Notes under the pieces: generated by a model
Told to the model about the DNA's origin: nothing
Databases searched by the model: none
Seen by the model: only the letters and a program-made list of their open reading frames with translations
Shown: positions 21,011 through 30,452 of the stretch, piece by piece
Numbering within the stretch: position 1 is the first letter of the stretch
Layout: each line of letters starts with the position of its first letter
Origin: Chitiniphilus shinanonensis DSM 23277
GTDB lineage: Bacteria > Pseudomonadota > Gammaproteobacteria > Burkholderiales > Chitinibacteraceae
Assembly (NCBI RefSeq): GCF_000374805.1
Contig: NZ_KB895357.1
Location: 1 to 63,649 of the forward strand
DNA length: 63,649 bases
Direction: 5' to 3'
Made by a program: the position numbers and the translations under genes

Positions 21011-21044
21011 AAACAGCCCGGCAAGCGCCGGGCTGTTTTGTTTG
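21011..21044 (+). terminator. Intrinsic terminator after the GH16 gene
   Basis: AAACAGCCCGGC-AAGC-GCCGGGCTGTTTTGTTT: long stem with T-rich tail. Confidence 0.9.
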
Positions 21045-21144
21045 CGTACCCTGTCATGGGTTAGCGGTAAGCGACTCGCGGGCCTGTTGCGTAGAGGCTT
21101 CGCCGCACGCCACTCCATCCACAGCACATCGATCCACTAAGCCT

Positions 21145-22269
21145 TCACCACTTCACGCCAGCCGTCTCCAGCAGCCCGATCAGGCGTCGCGCAATCACTT
21201 GGTGATCCCTCTCCGACGGGAGCCCATGGCAGCCGCACAAATCCAGGTCGCCGTATTCGAAGTACAGTACACGGGGGTCATCGGCCGCCCGGGCTTCGAC
21301 AACGATCTCCCTGATCGTGGATTTGAACTGCGCGGGAGGCCGGATATCGGTAGCAGTCAGAACCAGCCAAGTATCCGGACCATAGCGTTGGCGAATGTCG
21401 TCAAGCAATGACTTATACGCCTGCTTGAACTGTTGCTTCAAAGGATCCGCAATTCTCTGGTCGCTTGGCAACGATGAAAAATCGTTGATCCCGAGGCCAA
21501 TCACCACTACCTGAGGCCGCCAGTTGGGGGGAGTCGACCAATGAGGCTCGGCCATTCCGGGATATGTTCTTTCGTAGAACACACGAAAACCTGGCAGATC
21601 CGTCATTCCCGAAGCGTTATGGATCAGCCCCAGCCCCGAATAACCGTTGATCTGAGCGTCCGCACCGAAATGTCGAGCAACCAGCATGCCGTAGCTGAGC
21701 TGGGTATCGGTGCCTTCAAACACTTCCGAATCAGCGCATCGGGGGACACTGCTACCCAACCCAGACCCAACAATATGGGCATCCCCCACAAATTCCATCT
21801 GACGAGGACTCGCCGCGGGCGGAGCCAGCATTGCGCTATCTTGTCCAACGACAAACCCTAGGAATCTGCCGACCTGGCCCGGCGCCTCACTACGTCGTGC
21901 CACCCGCACGGTATGTTCGCCCGGACCAACACCGGGAACCCACAGCGTTACTTTCCCGGGCCGACGAACCACCATCTTCCGCACATCATCCACCAGCACA
22001 TCAAACAAGTTGATTTGATCGTCGAACCGCAACCCAATCTGCGTGCCTCGAAAGCGCCCCTCGAAATAAATCCCTGGCCAAGCATAAAGGGCGCCATTCC
22101 GATCAAACTCCATCCGCCCTACTGCCTTGACATAGGCCATCCCCCCACCAGACGGGCGGATGGGCACCTCCACAGCTTGGCGCTTGTCGATCCCCGCACC
22201 ATAAGTGTTCAAGTTCAATGCCAATACAGAAAACCCCACCACAGCGTGCACCAACCAACGACAATCCAT
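21145..22269 (-). CDS. SGNH/CE2-like paralogue lacking catalytic residues (probable pseudoenzyme)
   Basis: 374 residues, signal peptide (to about residue 25), CE2-like N-terminal jelly roll and SGNH domain, colinear with the esterase at 17409-18503. Block I reads GDAH instead of GDSN, so the nucleophilic Ser is Ala; block V reads CHGLPSERDH instead of CHWHPSARDH, so the His before Pro-Ser is Leu. Block III GLGINDF is intact. The frame is fully open, so it is not a random pseudogene; it could be a binding protein. Codon use looks less GC-biased than the active copy. Confidence 0.85.
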   Translation of the reverse strand: MDCRWLVHAVVGFSVLALNLNTYGAGIDKRQAVEVPIRPSGGGMAYVKAVGRMEFDRNGALYAWPGIYFEGRFRGTQIGLRFDDQINLFDVLVDDVRKMVVRRPGKVTLWVPGVGPGEHTVRVARRSEAPGQVGRFLGFVVGQDSAMLAPPAASPRQMEFVGDAHIVGSGLGSSVPRCADSEVFEGTDTQLSYGMLVARHFGADAQINGYSGLGLIHNASGMTDLPGFRVFYERTYPGMAEPHWSTPPNWRPQVVVIGLGINDFSSLPSDQRIADPLKQQFKQAYKSLLDDIRQRYGPDTWLVLTATDIRPPAQFKSTIREIVVEARAADDPRVLYFEYGDLDLCGCHGLPSERDHQVIARRLIGLLETAGVKW

Positions 22270-22499
22270 AGCCCTGACTCTTCTTCTTTTACTCGTGAAT
22301 AACCTTCAACACCCTGTTTTATAAGTCCAGCCAACTCCGTGCGAGGGCTGGAAAAGCAGCAAGCGAAGTGAAATGGTACCGGGCATTTACACGATTCGTG
22401 CAGCCTTGTCGTTCCAGCGCCCATGATCAGGCGAGCCCCCGGCCAAAACTCAGTTTGTCCTTCAGCAGCACCAGACCCCGCCCCTTCAGGGGGCTCTCC

Positions 22500-24035
22500 T
22501 TACCCCTTCAACCCCAGCCGCTGCGCCAGCTTGTGCAGGTTGCTGGAATCCAGTTCCAGCAACCGCGCGGCGGCGGCCCAGTTGCCCTGGCTGGCGGCCA
22601 GCGACTGTTCGATGGCCTGGCGCTGGCAGGCGGCGACGAGATCGCGCATCGGCAGCGGCATCGCCGGCGCGACCGGCGGCGTCACGCCGGGGGCGGCGCT
22701 GGGCGTGGCCGGCAGCTGGCCCGGGTCCAGGTCGAGCAGGTCCGGCTCCAGGGTGACGATATCGCTGCGGTCGGCGCCGCGGCCGATGGCCTTGAGCGCG
22801 GCGCGGCTGATGGCGTGTTCCAGCTCGCGCACGTTGCCCGGCCAGCCGTAGCGCCGCAGCGCATCCTCGGCGCCGGGCGACAGCCGCAGGCTGCGCAGGC
22901 CCAGCCGCGCGCGGTTGCGCTCCAGAAAGCGCCCGGCCAGCAGCAGCACGTCGTTGCCGCGCTCGCGCAGCGGCGGGATGGCGATGGGGTAGACCGACAG
23001 GCGATGGTAGAGATCGGCGCGGAACTGGCCCTGCCGCACCAGATCGCCCAGGCTGCGGTTGGTGGCGGCGATCACGCGCACGTCCACCCGCTTGGGGCGA
23101 TCCGCGCCCAGGCGCTGGATTTCGCCATTCTGCAAGGTGCGCAGCAGTTTGGCCTGCACCGCCAACGGCAGCTCGCCGACCTCGTCGAGGAACAGCGTGC
23201 CGCCGTCGGCCGCCTCCACCCGCCCGGCGCGCTCGCCGCCGGCGCCGGAGAACGCCCCCTTCACGTGGCCGAACAGCTCGCTCTCGGCCAGCGATTCGGG
23301 CAGCGCCGCGCAGTTCACGTGCACCAGCGGCGCCGCGTGCCGCCGCGAATGGCGATGCAGCCGGTGCGCGAACAACTCCTTGCCGACGCCGGTTTCGCCC
23401 AGCAACAACACCGGCAACTCGGAATCGGCCACCACATCGATTTCGTGTAGCAACCGCGCCATCGCCTCGCTGCGGCCGACGATCTCGCCGTCGCCGGCCG
23501 GCACGCCCTCGCCCACCGCATCGCCGCGCAGGGCGCGCAGCGCGCGCAACTCGCCTTCCAGCTGGGTCACCCGCACGGCGGCCTCCACCGCCACGATCAA
23601 CTGCCGCAGTTCGTCCTGCGCAATCTCGTCGAAGGCACCGACCTCCAGCGTGTCGAAGGTGACCACGCCCCACGGCCGCCCCTCCACGTAGAGGCTGGCG
23701 CCCATGCAGTCGTGCACCGGCAACGGCTCGCCGGCGTGGCTGTCGATCAGGCCGTCGTAGGGGTCGGGCAGGTTGCTGTCGTGGTGGAAGCAGGTGACGC
23801 CGCGCTGGCCGAGGATGGCCGCCAGCCGCGGGTGCTGGCCGATGGCGAAGCGCCGGCCCAGCGCATCGCGCACCAGCCCGTCCACCGCCACCGGCTTCAG
23901 ATCGTCGCCCTCGCGCTGCAACAGCGCCACCGCGCCACATTGGAAATGCGTGCGCAGCCAGCCCGCCAGGCGTTGCAGGCGCACCGCCTGCGGCAGATCC
24001 GCGGCCAGATCGGCCAACATCAGGGGAAGCATCAT
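22500..24035 (-). CDS. norR: Nitric-oxide-responsive sigma-54 activator NorR
   Basis: 511 residues: GAF domain (about 20-160) that binds NO through non-haem iron, AAA+ sigma-54 interaction domain (about 190-425; Walker A GETGVGKE, loop GAFSGA in place of the usual GAFTGA) and a Fis-type HTH at the C-terminus ([27 protein letters not shown]). It activates the divergent ytfE-type gene at a sigma-54 promoter when NO is present. Three GGT-N7-ACC boxes occupy the 57 bp next to its own start, so autoregulation is expected. The start is the first of two adjacent ATGs. Confidence 0.96.
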   Translation of the reverse strand: MMLPLMLADLAADLPQAVRLQRLAGWLRTHFQCGAVALLQREGDDLKPVAVDGLVRDALGRRFAIGQHPRLAAILGQRGVTCFHHDSNLPDPYDGLIDSHAGEPLPVHDCMGASLYVEGRPWGVVTFDTLEVGAFDEIAQDELRQLIVAVEAAVRVTQLEGELRALRALRGDAVGEGVPAGDGEIVGRSEAMARLLHEIDVVADSELPVLLLGETGVGKELFAHRLHRHSRRHAAPLVHVNCAALPESLAESELFGHVKGAFSGAGGERAGRVEAADGGTLFLDEVGELPLAVQAKLLRTLQNGEIQRLGADRPKRVDVRVIAATNRSLGDLVRQGQFRADLYHRLSVYPIAIPPLRERGNDVLLLAGRFLERNRARLGLRSLRLSPGAEDALRRYGWPGNVRELEHAISRAALKAIGRGADRSDIVTLEPDLLDLDPGQLPATPSAAPGVTPPVAPAMPLPMRDLVAACQRQAIEQSLAASQGNWAAAARLLELDSSNLHKLAQRLGLKG

Positions 24036-24092
24036 GGTTCAAATCACCCTATCAGGTAAAACGAACCCTAACGCAATACGGTCGTTTGCACC
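24036..24092. promoter_or_regulatory. Three NorR-binding boxes GGT-N7-ACC
   Basis: Exact matches to the NorR consensus GGT-N7-ACC at 24036-24048, 24055-24067 and 24080-24092. Three upstream sites is also the arrangement known for E. coli norVW. Confidence 0.88.
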
Positions 24093-24134
24093 ACACCAAC
24101 CTACAAAGCATTGATTTCATTGGCATCCGGCAGC

Positions 24135-24150
24135 TGGAACAGCGCTTGCT
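24135..24150 (+). promoter_or_regulatory. Sigma-54 promoter of ytfE
   Basis: TGGAAC-N5-TTGCT, with GG and GC ten bases apart (-24/-12), 60 bp upstream of the ytfE start and 43 bp after the last NorR box. Confidence 0.85.
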
Positions 24151-24209
24151 AAAGAAGAGGCAACCCCGGCAACCACCGGCCCGCATCCCCATCCGAACAA
24201 GGACCGACC

Positions 24210-24881
24210 ATGGAACTCCTCGACCAACCCCTGGCAAAACTGGCCCAACGCATCGCCGGCGCCACCCGCGTGTTCCACGAACACCAGCTCGACTTCTGCT
24301 GTGGCGGCAAGCACACCCTGCGCGACGCCGCCGCCGCGCGCGGCGTGGATGCCGACGCTGTCGCCGCGCAACTGGCCAAACTGGCCGAATTGCCGGCCGG
24401 CGACCAGCGCGACTGGAGCGCCGCGTCCACCGCCGAGTTGATCGACCACATCCTCACCCGCTTCCACGACGTGCACCGCGAGCAGTTGCCCGAGCTGATC
24501 CGCCTGGCGCGGCGCGTGGAACAAGTGCACGGCGACCGCGAGGATTGCCCGCACGGTCTGGCCGACCACCTGGAATTCATGTTCCAGGAACTGGAAAGCC
24601 ACATGCAGAAGGAAGAGCAGATCCTGTTCCCGATGCTGGCGGCCGGGCGCGGCATGATGGCCGGCGGCCCGATCCAGGTGATGCGCATGGAGCACGACGA
24701 ACACGGCGAATCGCTGCGCCGCCTGGCCGAACTCACCCACGACATCACCCCGCCGCGCGGCGCCTGCAACACCTGGCGCGCGCTGTACCTGGGCCTGCGC
24801 ACCCTGCGCGAGGACCTGATGGAGCATATCCACCTGGAGAACAACATCCTGTTCGAGAATGCGGGACGGACCGCGGCGTGA
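24210..24881 (+). CDS. ytfE: Iron-sulfur cluster repair di-iron protein (YtfE/Ric/DnrN)
   Basis: 223 residues. The N-terminal ScdA_N part carries FHEHQLDFCCGGKHTLRDAA, and the hemerythrin-like four-helix part has the conserved His/Glu ligands (HHx-type: HDVHREQ, HLEFMFQELESHMQKEEQILFP, MRMEHDEHGE, HIHLENNILFE). The cytosolic di-iron protein repairs or supplies iron to NO-damaged Fe-S clusters. NorR control from the divergent gene and adjacency to the nitrate-respiration region fit a role against NO made during nitrate reduction. AAGGA precedes the start. Confidence 0.96.
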   Translation: MELLDQPLAKLAQRIAGATRVFHEHQLDFCCGGKHTLRDAAAARGVDADAVAAQLAKLAELPAGDQRDWSAASTAELIDHILTRFHDVHREQLPELIRLARRVEQVHGDREDCPHGLADHLEFMFQELESHMQKEEQILFPMLAAGRGMMAGGPIQVMRMEHDEHGESLRRLAELTHDITPPRGACNTWRALYLGLRTLREDLMEHIHLENNILFENAGRTAA

Positions 24882-24953
24882 TGCGGGATTGAACGAACTG
24901 GCCTCGTCGGCGATATGAGCGGTCGGGGCCAGTCAGGCGCACCTCGCGCCCGC

Positions 24954-25466
24954 TCAACCCGCCGCGCTCGTCACCCACGCCGCAAAAGTCGGCAGGTGCG
25001 CCACCACGGGCGTGGCCACCTGCTTGCGCGCAGCGGAGCCCGACGGATCGAACCAGACCCCTTGCACGCCAAAGCTGCGAGGATAGTGCGCATCCTGTTC
25101 ATAGGAGTCGCCGATCATGGCGATGCCTGCCAACGGCACCCCCAGCCCGTGCGCGACGGCGGACCAGAACTCGGGCTGATCCTTGCGGCAACCCAGCTCG
25201 GTGTAACAGAAGATGTTCTGGAAGTACTCGTCGAAGCCCACGCGCCGCAGCGCAAGCTCGATCATCGCCCGCCCGGATACCGTGGCATTCGTCGCAATCG
25301 CCAGCGGCACCCTGCCCTTCAGCGCGGCCAGCGCTTCGGCGGCGCCCTCGATGGCTTCGACCCGAGGCCAAAGCCCCATCGGAAGATCGTCGGGACCGCC
25401 GTGCTCGGACATGAGCGTGCCACCCCAGTCGAAGCAGACGGCTTTGATGTGGTGGAGGGGGTTCAT
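24954..25466 (-). CDS. HAD-superfamily hydrolase-like protein
   Basis: 170 residues of HAD fold. Motif I is CFDWGGTLMSE: the nucleophile Asp is present, but the second Asp (general acid/base in phosphatases, D-x-D) is Gly, as in a subset of HAD proteins. Motif II is IATNAT, motif III the Lys in CRKDQPEFW and motif IV MIGDSYEQD. Cap insert is small. Substrate unknown; catalytic rate may be low or chemistry different because of motif I. Convergent with ytfE. Confidence 0.82.
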   Translation of the reverse strand: MNPLHHIKAVCFDWGGTLMSEHGGPDDLPMGLWPRVEAIEGAAEALAALKGRVPLAIATNATVSGRAMIELALRRVGFDEYFQNIFCYTELGCRKDQPEFWSAVAHGLGVPLAGIAMIGDSYEQDAHYPRSFGVQGVWFDPSGSAARKQVATPVVAHLPTFAAWVTSAAG

Positions 25467-25497
25467 GGTTCAGGGTATTTCGAGAGATGGGAGCTGC

Positions 25498-25923
25498 TTA
25501 TCTCCCTGACCCCGGGATATCTTGCTGGACACCTTGCCGAGCGGCGGCGACTTCCTGGAAATATCGTTTGGAAGCCGAGCCGAATGTGTACCGATAAAAC
25601 CAAACCACCGGAAGCACCGACAAAACGAAGACAAAAAGCGCTGTACCGGGCGCTTGGGCAAACATCCCGAACGCAGCAAGGAAACCGGCGCAAGAGCCAA
25701 GCAACAGGAAAGCCAATACCGCTATCACAATCCGGCGGCCCACGATGGTTCCCGATAACGCGCCTATAAATCCGAGTGTAAAAATGACCTTTTGTACGAG
25801 CGACAACATTCCTGTCAGGTCCAGCGGATACCCACCCAGCAGGTAACTCAGGAACGAGAGCACGCCAAGAACGACCGTGGTCACGATCACAACGGGAGGC
25901 TTGTCTATTTTTTTGGATTCCAC
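25498..25923 (-). CDS. Four-span membrane protein, unknown function
   Basis: 141 residues starting MESKKIDKPPVVIVTTVVLG. Four hydrophobic segments (about 10-32, 38-58, 63-90 and 92-112) and a soluble basic/Gln-rich tail. No family recognised. It lies upstream of the HAD gene on the same strand (31-bp gap) and may share its transcript. Base composition is somewhat lower in GC than neighbours, which together with the adjacent decayed gene suggests an unstable accessory patch. Confidence 0.7.
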   Translation of the reverse strand: MESKKIDKPPVVIVTTVVLGVLSFLSYLLGGYPLDLTGMLSLVQKVIFTLGFIGALSGTIVGRRIVIAVLAFLLLGSCAGFLAAFGMFAQAPGTALFVFVLSVLPVVWFYRYTFGSASKRYFQEVAAARQGVQQDIPGSGR

Positions 25924-26047
25924 AGGGCACGCTTCCTGTACGACTTTGCGCTCAAATACTCTGAGCGGTGGTCTGGATGAATAATGGGCGAGGCCAGCCT
26001 TTGCAAAAGGCGCTTTTCTTCATGCGATCCGACTCCGCCACGCAATC

Positions 26048-26360
26048 TCACGACAAATCCACCGCCTCCGCACTCATCCTGAGGCTGGCCATCTGCATCG
26101 CGTAGATTCTCTGCACCACCAGCAGCGTCGCAATACTGGAAAGAATGCCGATCCAGTCGGAGATTTGCGTGGCGATGTTTGCCCACATGTATCCGTCGAT
26201 CTCCTCCGCGTGCATCACCACCCACAATGCCACATTGCCGGCAACGTTGGAGGCAATCCACAGCCCCACCACCACCCCAGCAGGGACGCGACGGCCTTTG
26301 CTTCCAATCGCTCTGGATATCGCTGGCCTGCCAGATTTCCTTCATCGCCTGGAAGGGCAC
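26048..26360 (-). pseudogene. Decayed DUF4328 membrane-protein gene
   Basis: Three reading frames must be joined to recover one DUF4328-like segment: VPFQAMKEIWQASDIQSDWKQ, then VASLLGWWWG, then LWIASNVAGN and 50 more residues to a stop at 26048. The order (P-x-x-x-M-x-E-I-W-x-A-S-D, then LLGWWW, then LW-I-x-S-N) is that of DUF4328 proteins. Two frameshifts, one within the TGGTGGTGGGG run near 26270, and loss of the N-terminal half mark it as a remnant. Confidence 0.7.
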
Positions 26361-26734
26361 GTCGCAGGATCGATGAATGTCTCATCCTTGCTTGTCATCC
26401 CGTTCCCCTGCACTTGTTTGTTTTTTCTATGGCCGAAGCCGCCGCCCGCGACCCGCGCGGCTCCCGCTTTCTTGGTTCCCAGATGCGCCATCATGGATGG
26501 ATCGTGATGGCGCTCCAGGCGGAACCGACGCGATTGATACTGCAAAACCACCGCCTGCGCCATCCCCGGATCAAAAAAAGGAGCCATTGCGCTCCCTTGT
26601 TCTTCGATTGATTCCCACCCCACGCCATGGCTTTATTCGGCGCCGTGAAGGCTTGGCGTATCGCGCAGGCTTTGTTCCGTGTTTTCGGTGTTCTCCCCGC
26701 CCTCGATATCGGCTGGCTTTCCAGCCGCCCCGCC
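26361..26734. other. Non-coding gap between the DUF4328 remnant and narL
   Basis: Apart from the narXL terminator at 26573-26595, I see no gene, repeat or regulatory signal here. Confidence 0.5.
26573..26595 (-). terminator. Intrinsic terminator of the moco-narXL operon
   Basis: On the minus strand GGAGC-GCAATG-GCTCC followed by seven T residues, 140 bp after the narL stop. Confidence 0.85.
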
Positions 26735-27394
26735 TCAATCCCGATGGTCCGCCAGCCCATGTTCCACCGCATACACCGCCACCTGCACCCGGCTGCTCAG
26801 GTTCAGTTTGCGCAGCACGCTCTGGATGTGGATCTTGACGGTGCTTTCGGCCAGGTCCAGCCGGCGGGCGATTTCCTTGTTGCTCTCGCCGCGCGCCAGG
26901 CAGGCGACGATGTCGCGCTCGCGCGGGGTGAGCTTTTCGCGCTCGACCGGGGGCGCGGCGGGGGTGCTGGCCTGGGCGCGGAATTGCGCCACCAGCTTGC
27001 CGGTCATGCTGTCGGCGATCACCGGCTCGCCGCTGGCGGCGCGGCGGATGGCGGCCACCAGCGCGTCGGCGTCGATGTTCTTGATCAGGTAGCCGCGCGC
27101 GCCGGCGCGCAGTGCCTGCGCCAGCTCCTCGGCTTCTTCCGATACGGTGAGGATGACGACGGCGCACTCGGGCAGATCCTGCGCCAGCAGCTGCATGGTC
27201 TCCAGGCCGGACAGGCCGGGCATGTTGAGGTCGAGCAGGATCACGTCGGGGCGATGCTCTCGGGCGCGCTTGATGCCCTCCAGCCCGTCCGCGGCCTCGG
27301 CCACCACCGCGAAATCCGGCTGCTTCTGCAACAACTGGCAGACGCCGGAGCGGAACAGGCTGTGGTCGTCGATGACGAGGATGCGCAGGGTCAT
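26735..27394 (-). CDS. narL: Nitrate/nitrite response regulator NarL
   Basis: 219 residues: receiver domain (about 1-125, phospho-acceptor Asp in DVILLDLNMPG, conserved Lys in GYLIKNID) and a LuxR/NarL-type HTH (about 152-215, LTPRERDIVACLARGESNKEIARRL). Phosphorylated by NarX, it should regulate nitrate-respiration promoters such as narK and narG farther upstream. It is the last gene of the minus-strand moaA-to-narL run, 27 bp after narX. Confidence 0.95.
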   Translation of the reverse strand: MTLRILVIDDHSLFRSGVCQLLQKQPDFAVVAEAADGLEGIKRAREHRPDVILLDLNMPGLSGLETMQLLAQDLPECAVVILTVSEEAEELAQALRAGARGYLIKNIDADALVAAIRRAASGEPVIADSMTGKLVAQFRAQASTPAAPPVEREKLTPRERDIVACLARGESNKEIARRLDLAESTVKIHIQSVLRKLNLSSRVQVAVYAVEHGLADHRD

Positions 27395-27421
27395 GGCGGG
27401 TTCCTTGGAATGGTTTGGCGT

Positions 27422-29407
27422 TCAGGCGGCCTGGCGCGCCTGTTCCGGCAGGCGCAGGGTGATGTGCACGCCCCGCCCCGGCGCGGTGGCGACGTCCAGC
27501 TCGCCGTGGATGCGCCGGGCGCGCTCGACCATGATGTGCAGGCCGACGTGCGCTTCGCCGCGCTGGGCGACTTCGGCCGGATCATACCCGCGCCCGTTGT
27601 CCTGCACGCTGAGCGTGAAGTCGCGCTCGTTGCGTAAACCCACCCGCACCTGGCTGGCCTCGGCGTGCTTGCGCACGTTGGACAGCGCCTCTTGCAGGAT
27701 GAACAGCACCTGCAACTGCTGCTCGGGCGGCAGCGGAGGGCCGGCCTGCGGGGCGATGTCCAGCGCGACCGGGATGCCGGTCTGGCGGCGGAAGCGGGCG
27801 ATGGTCTCCTCCACGCCGGCCAGCAGTTCGCCCTGCTCCAGCCGCGAGCGGAAGTTGAGCAACAGCTCGCGCACGTCCTGGTAGCTTTCCTCGACGCCGG
27901 CGCGCAGGCGCGGCACCAGTTCGCGCACGTCGTCCAGCGCGCCGGCGCGGGCGGATTGTTCCAGCATCTGCACTTGCAGGTTCAGGTAGTTCAGGCCCTG
28001 GGCGATGCTGTCGTGCAGGCCCTGCGCCATCAGGCTGCGCTCCTGCACCACGGCCACCTGCCGCGCCTCGGCGCCCAGGCGGCGGTTCTCCAGCGCCACG
28101 CCGAGGTGCTGGCCCAGCGATTCCAGCAACTGGGTTTCGGCCGGCAGCAGCACGCGGCTGTGGCGGAAGTGCAGCGAGAACGAGCCGAGCACGCTGCTGC
28201 CACTGACGATGCGGAACACGCCCAGGCCGGGAAAGCCTTCGCGGCTGCAATGGAAGGCCTGGCCCGGCTCGCTGCGCCCCAGGTCTCGGATGGCGATCAT
28301 GCCCTGCCGGGTGGCCTGGCCGCAGAAGCAGCTTTCCACCGCCATGCAGTGTTCGTCGTGCGCCAGGGAATCGGGCAGGCCGTCGGACACCATCAGGTGC
28401 AGCCGTTCGCCGTCGGGGTCGATCAGGCGCACGCTGGCGCCGTCGGCGCCGAACTGGCGACGCACCCGTTGCAGGAAGCCGCCGCACAGCGCTTCGATAT
28501 CGCCCGGCTGGTTGAGGAAAGCGGTCATGTCGTACAGCGTTTCCAGCTCGCGGTTCTGCGCCGCCAGTTGCGCGGTCTTGCCGGCGACGCGCGCTTCCAG
28601 GTCGCGGTACAACCCGGCCAGCTCGTCGGCCATGTGGTTGAAGCCCTCGGCCAGCGCGCCGAATTCGTCGCGGCTTTCCACCGGCAGGCGCACGCCGAAT
28701 TCGCGCTCGGCCATGCGCGACAGTCCTTCGCGCAGCCGCAGCACCGGGGCGATGATCCACAGGTACAGCAGGTAGATCATGGCCAGGGTGCCGGCGCAGG
28801 AGATCACCAGCAGCACGGCCTGCGAGGCGCGCAGCAGCGTGGTCTTGCTGGCGTTGTCCTGCTCGATCATCCTGACCAGGGTGTCGGCCTCGGCGACGAA
28901 CTGCGGCAGTTCGGTCATGTAGGCGCCGCTACCGTCGCCCGCCAGCACGCGTTCGGCGGCGACAGCCATGCGGCTGTGCCACGCCTGCGCCACGCGCTCG
29001 AACTGGTCGCGGATGGCGCTGTCCTGCGGCAGGAACAGCGGTCGCGCCGGCACGCCGTGGCGCAGCCGCTCCAAGGTCTCGTCCTGGGTCGCGATCAGGC
29101 CGCGGGTGCGCGCCGCGTAGCTGGGCACGCGTTGCAGCAGCTCGATGCCGACGCGGTTGGCGCGCATGCGCAGGCTGCCGGTGTCGTTGATGGCGGCGCC
29201 GGCACCTTCCAGTTGCCAGGACAGCCACAAGGTCCAGCACACCATGCTCACCACCACCAGCAGCGCGACGATGCTGCTGGCGACGATGCGCGTGGACAGC
29301 CGGTCGCGCAGGCGCGGCTCGCCTGGGGATGCGGGATCGGATGGCGATTCTGGCTGGTCGGTCATGCCCATCAGTCTAGAGCGGATCAGCCGCCGCGCGG
29401 CCGTCAT
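27422..29407 (-). CDS. narX: Nitrate/nitrite sensor histidine kinase NarX
   Basis: 661 residues. Two membrane spans (about 43-63 and 200-225) bracket a periplasmic sensor with the P-box [19 protein letters not shown]. Then a HAMP domain, a cysteine-bearing GAF-like region ([13 protein letters not shown]) and a HisKA_3 core: the phospho-acceptor His in [16 protein letters not shown] box [11 protein letters not shown] and G box DNGRGYDP. It autophosphorylates on nitrate and passes the phosphate to NarL. The start at 29407 is chosen because ATGA overlaps the moaC stop; a start at 29371 would also be acceptable. Confidence 0.93.
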   Translation of the reverse strand: MTAARRLIRSRLMGMTDQPESPSDPASPGEPRLRDRLSTRIVASSIVALLVVVSMVCWTLWLSWQLEGAGAAINDTGSLRMRANRVGIELLQRVPSYAARTRGLIATQDETLERLRHGVPARPLFLPQDSAIRDQFERVAQAWHSRMAVAAERVLAGDGSGAYMTELPQFVAEADTLVRMIEQDNASKTTLLRASQAVLLVISCAGTLAMIYLLYLWIIAPVLRLREGLSRMAEREFGVRLPVESRDEFGALAEGFNHMADELAGLYRDLEARVAGKTAQLAAQNRELETLYDMTAFLNQPGDIEALCGGFLQRVRRQFGADGASVRLIDPDGERLHLMVSDGLPDSLAHDEHCMAVESCFCGQATRQGMIAIRDLGRSEPGQAFHCSREGFPGLGVFRIVSGSSVLGSFSLHFRHSRVLLPAETQLLESLGQHLGVALENRRLGAEARQVAVVQERSLMAQGLHDSIAQGLNYLNLQVQMLEQSARAGALDDVRELVPRLRAGVEESYQDVRELLLNFRSRLEQGELLAGVEETIARFRRQTGIPVALDIAPQAGPPLPPEQQLQVLFILQEALSNVRKHAEASQVRVGLRNERDFTLSVQDNGRGYDPAEVAQRGEAHVGLHIMVERARRIHGELDVATAPGRGVHITLRLPEQARQAA

Positions 29408-29886
29408 GCGGCCGTCACGTCGGCATCCCACGCGCCCGACTTGCCGCCGCGCTTGTGCAGCAAGCGCACGCCGTCGATCACCATGCCTTTGTCCACCGCC
29501 TTGCACATGTCGTACACGGTGAGCAGCGCCACGCTGGCGGCGGTGAGCGCCTCCATCTCCACCCCGGTGGGGCCGACGGTCTCGGCCGTGGCGCGCACGG
29601 CGACGCCGTCGGCCTCGATGTCGAACGCCACGCCCAGGTGGCTGAGCGCCAGCGGGTGGCACAGCGGGATCAGGCTGGCGGTCTGCTTGGCGGCCATGAT
29701 GCCGGCCAGCCGGGCGATGCCCAGCACGTCACCCTTGGCATGCCCGCCTTGGCGCAACAGCGCCAGCGTGTCGGGCCGCATGCGGATGCGCCCGCCGGCG
29801 ATGGCGACACGCGCGGTGTCGGGCTTGTGGCCGACGTCGACCATGTGGGCGTCGCCGGCGGCGTTGAAATGGGTCAGTCGATCCAC
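29404..29886 (-). CDS. moaC: Cyclic pyranopterin monophosphate synthase MoaC
   Basis: 160 residues (E. coli 161) with [26 protein letters not shown] and [25 protein letters not shown], all hallmarks of MoaC. Converts the MoaA product 3',8-cyclo-GTP to cyclic pyranopterin monophosphate, the first stable intermediate of molybdenum cofactor synthesis. The start is GTG ([15 protein letters not shown]) and overlaps the mobA stop by 13 bp, giving the normal family length. The stop overlaps the narX start. Confidence 0.96.
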   Translation of the reverse strand: MDRLTHFNAAGDAHMVDVGHKPDTARVAIAGGRIRMRPDTLALLRQGGHAKGDVLGIARLAGIMAAKQTASLIPLCHPLALSHLGVAFDIEADGVAVRATAETVGPTGVEMEALTAASVALLTVYDMCKAVDKGMVIDGVRLLHKRGGKSGAWDADVTAA

Positions 29887-30452
29887 GCTTGCTCCTGCCG
29901 CGCCAGGGCGGCGGCATCGTTGAGGTTGTCGAAGGCGAAGTCGAAGTGCACGGCGCAGCCACCCACTGCGCGCTGCCAGCGCGCCACGCCGCGCTCGCCG
30001 GCATCCAGCCGGGCGCGCAGGCCGGGCAGTTGCGCGCGGTCGATCAGGCAGATGCCGGGATGATCGCGCTCGGTGTCGGCGGCCCAGGCCAGCGACGCCC
30101 CGACGTCGAGGGCGGCGTTCAGCGCGTGGAACAACGTCGGCGGCAGGCGCGGCACGTCGCACGGCACCACCAGCAGGCGCTCGCCGTCGCTGGCGAGCAG
30201 CCCGGCCTCGATGCCGGCCAGCGGGCCGGGGTAATCGGGCCGCAGGTCGGGCAACACCGGGCAGCCGCGTCGGGCGTAGTCATCGAGGTGGCGGTTGGCC
30301 GAAAGCTGGATGCGCCGCAGCGGCCAGCGTTGCAGTTGCCGCAGCGCGCGATCGACCAGCGCCTGCCCGCGCAGCAGCAGCAGGCCCTTGTCGCGCCCGC
30401 CCATGCGCTGGCCGCGACCGCCGCACAGGATCAGGCCGTCGACGACGGTCAC
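29874..30452 (-). CDS. mobA: Molybdenum cofactor guanylyltransferase MobA
   Basis: 192 residues with the nucleotide-binding N-terminus [17 protein letters not shown] (LxGGxSxRMGxDK-type), [11 protein letters not shown] and [10 protein letters not shown]. It attaches GMP from GTP to Mo-molybdopterin to give the bis-MGD cofactor used by NarG. The start is GTG and overlaps the moaE stop as GTGA, so translation is coupled; the length agrees with E. coli MobA (194). Confidence 0.95.
   Translation of the reverse strand: MTVVDGLILCGGRGQRMGGRDKGLLLLRGQALVDRALRQLQRWPLRRIQLSANRHLDDYARRGCPVLPDLRPDYPGPLAGIEAGLLASDGERLLVVPCDVPRLPPTLFHALNAALDVGASLAWAADTERDHPGICLIDRAQLPGLRARLDAGERGVARWQRAVGGCAVHFDFAFDNLNDAAALARQEQAWID

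Noticed and set aside
24122-24136. Alternative sigma-54 promoter TTGGCATCCGGCAGC before ytfE
   Set aside because: GG-to-GC spacing is nine, one short; the site at 24135-24150 has the correct ten.
25463-25930. Alternative 155-codon minus-strand frame over the membrane-protein gene
   Set aside because: The overlapping 141-residue frame has clear membrane segments and a proper ATG; the alternative is Arg/Pro noise.
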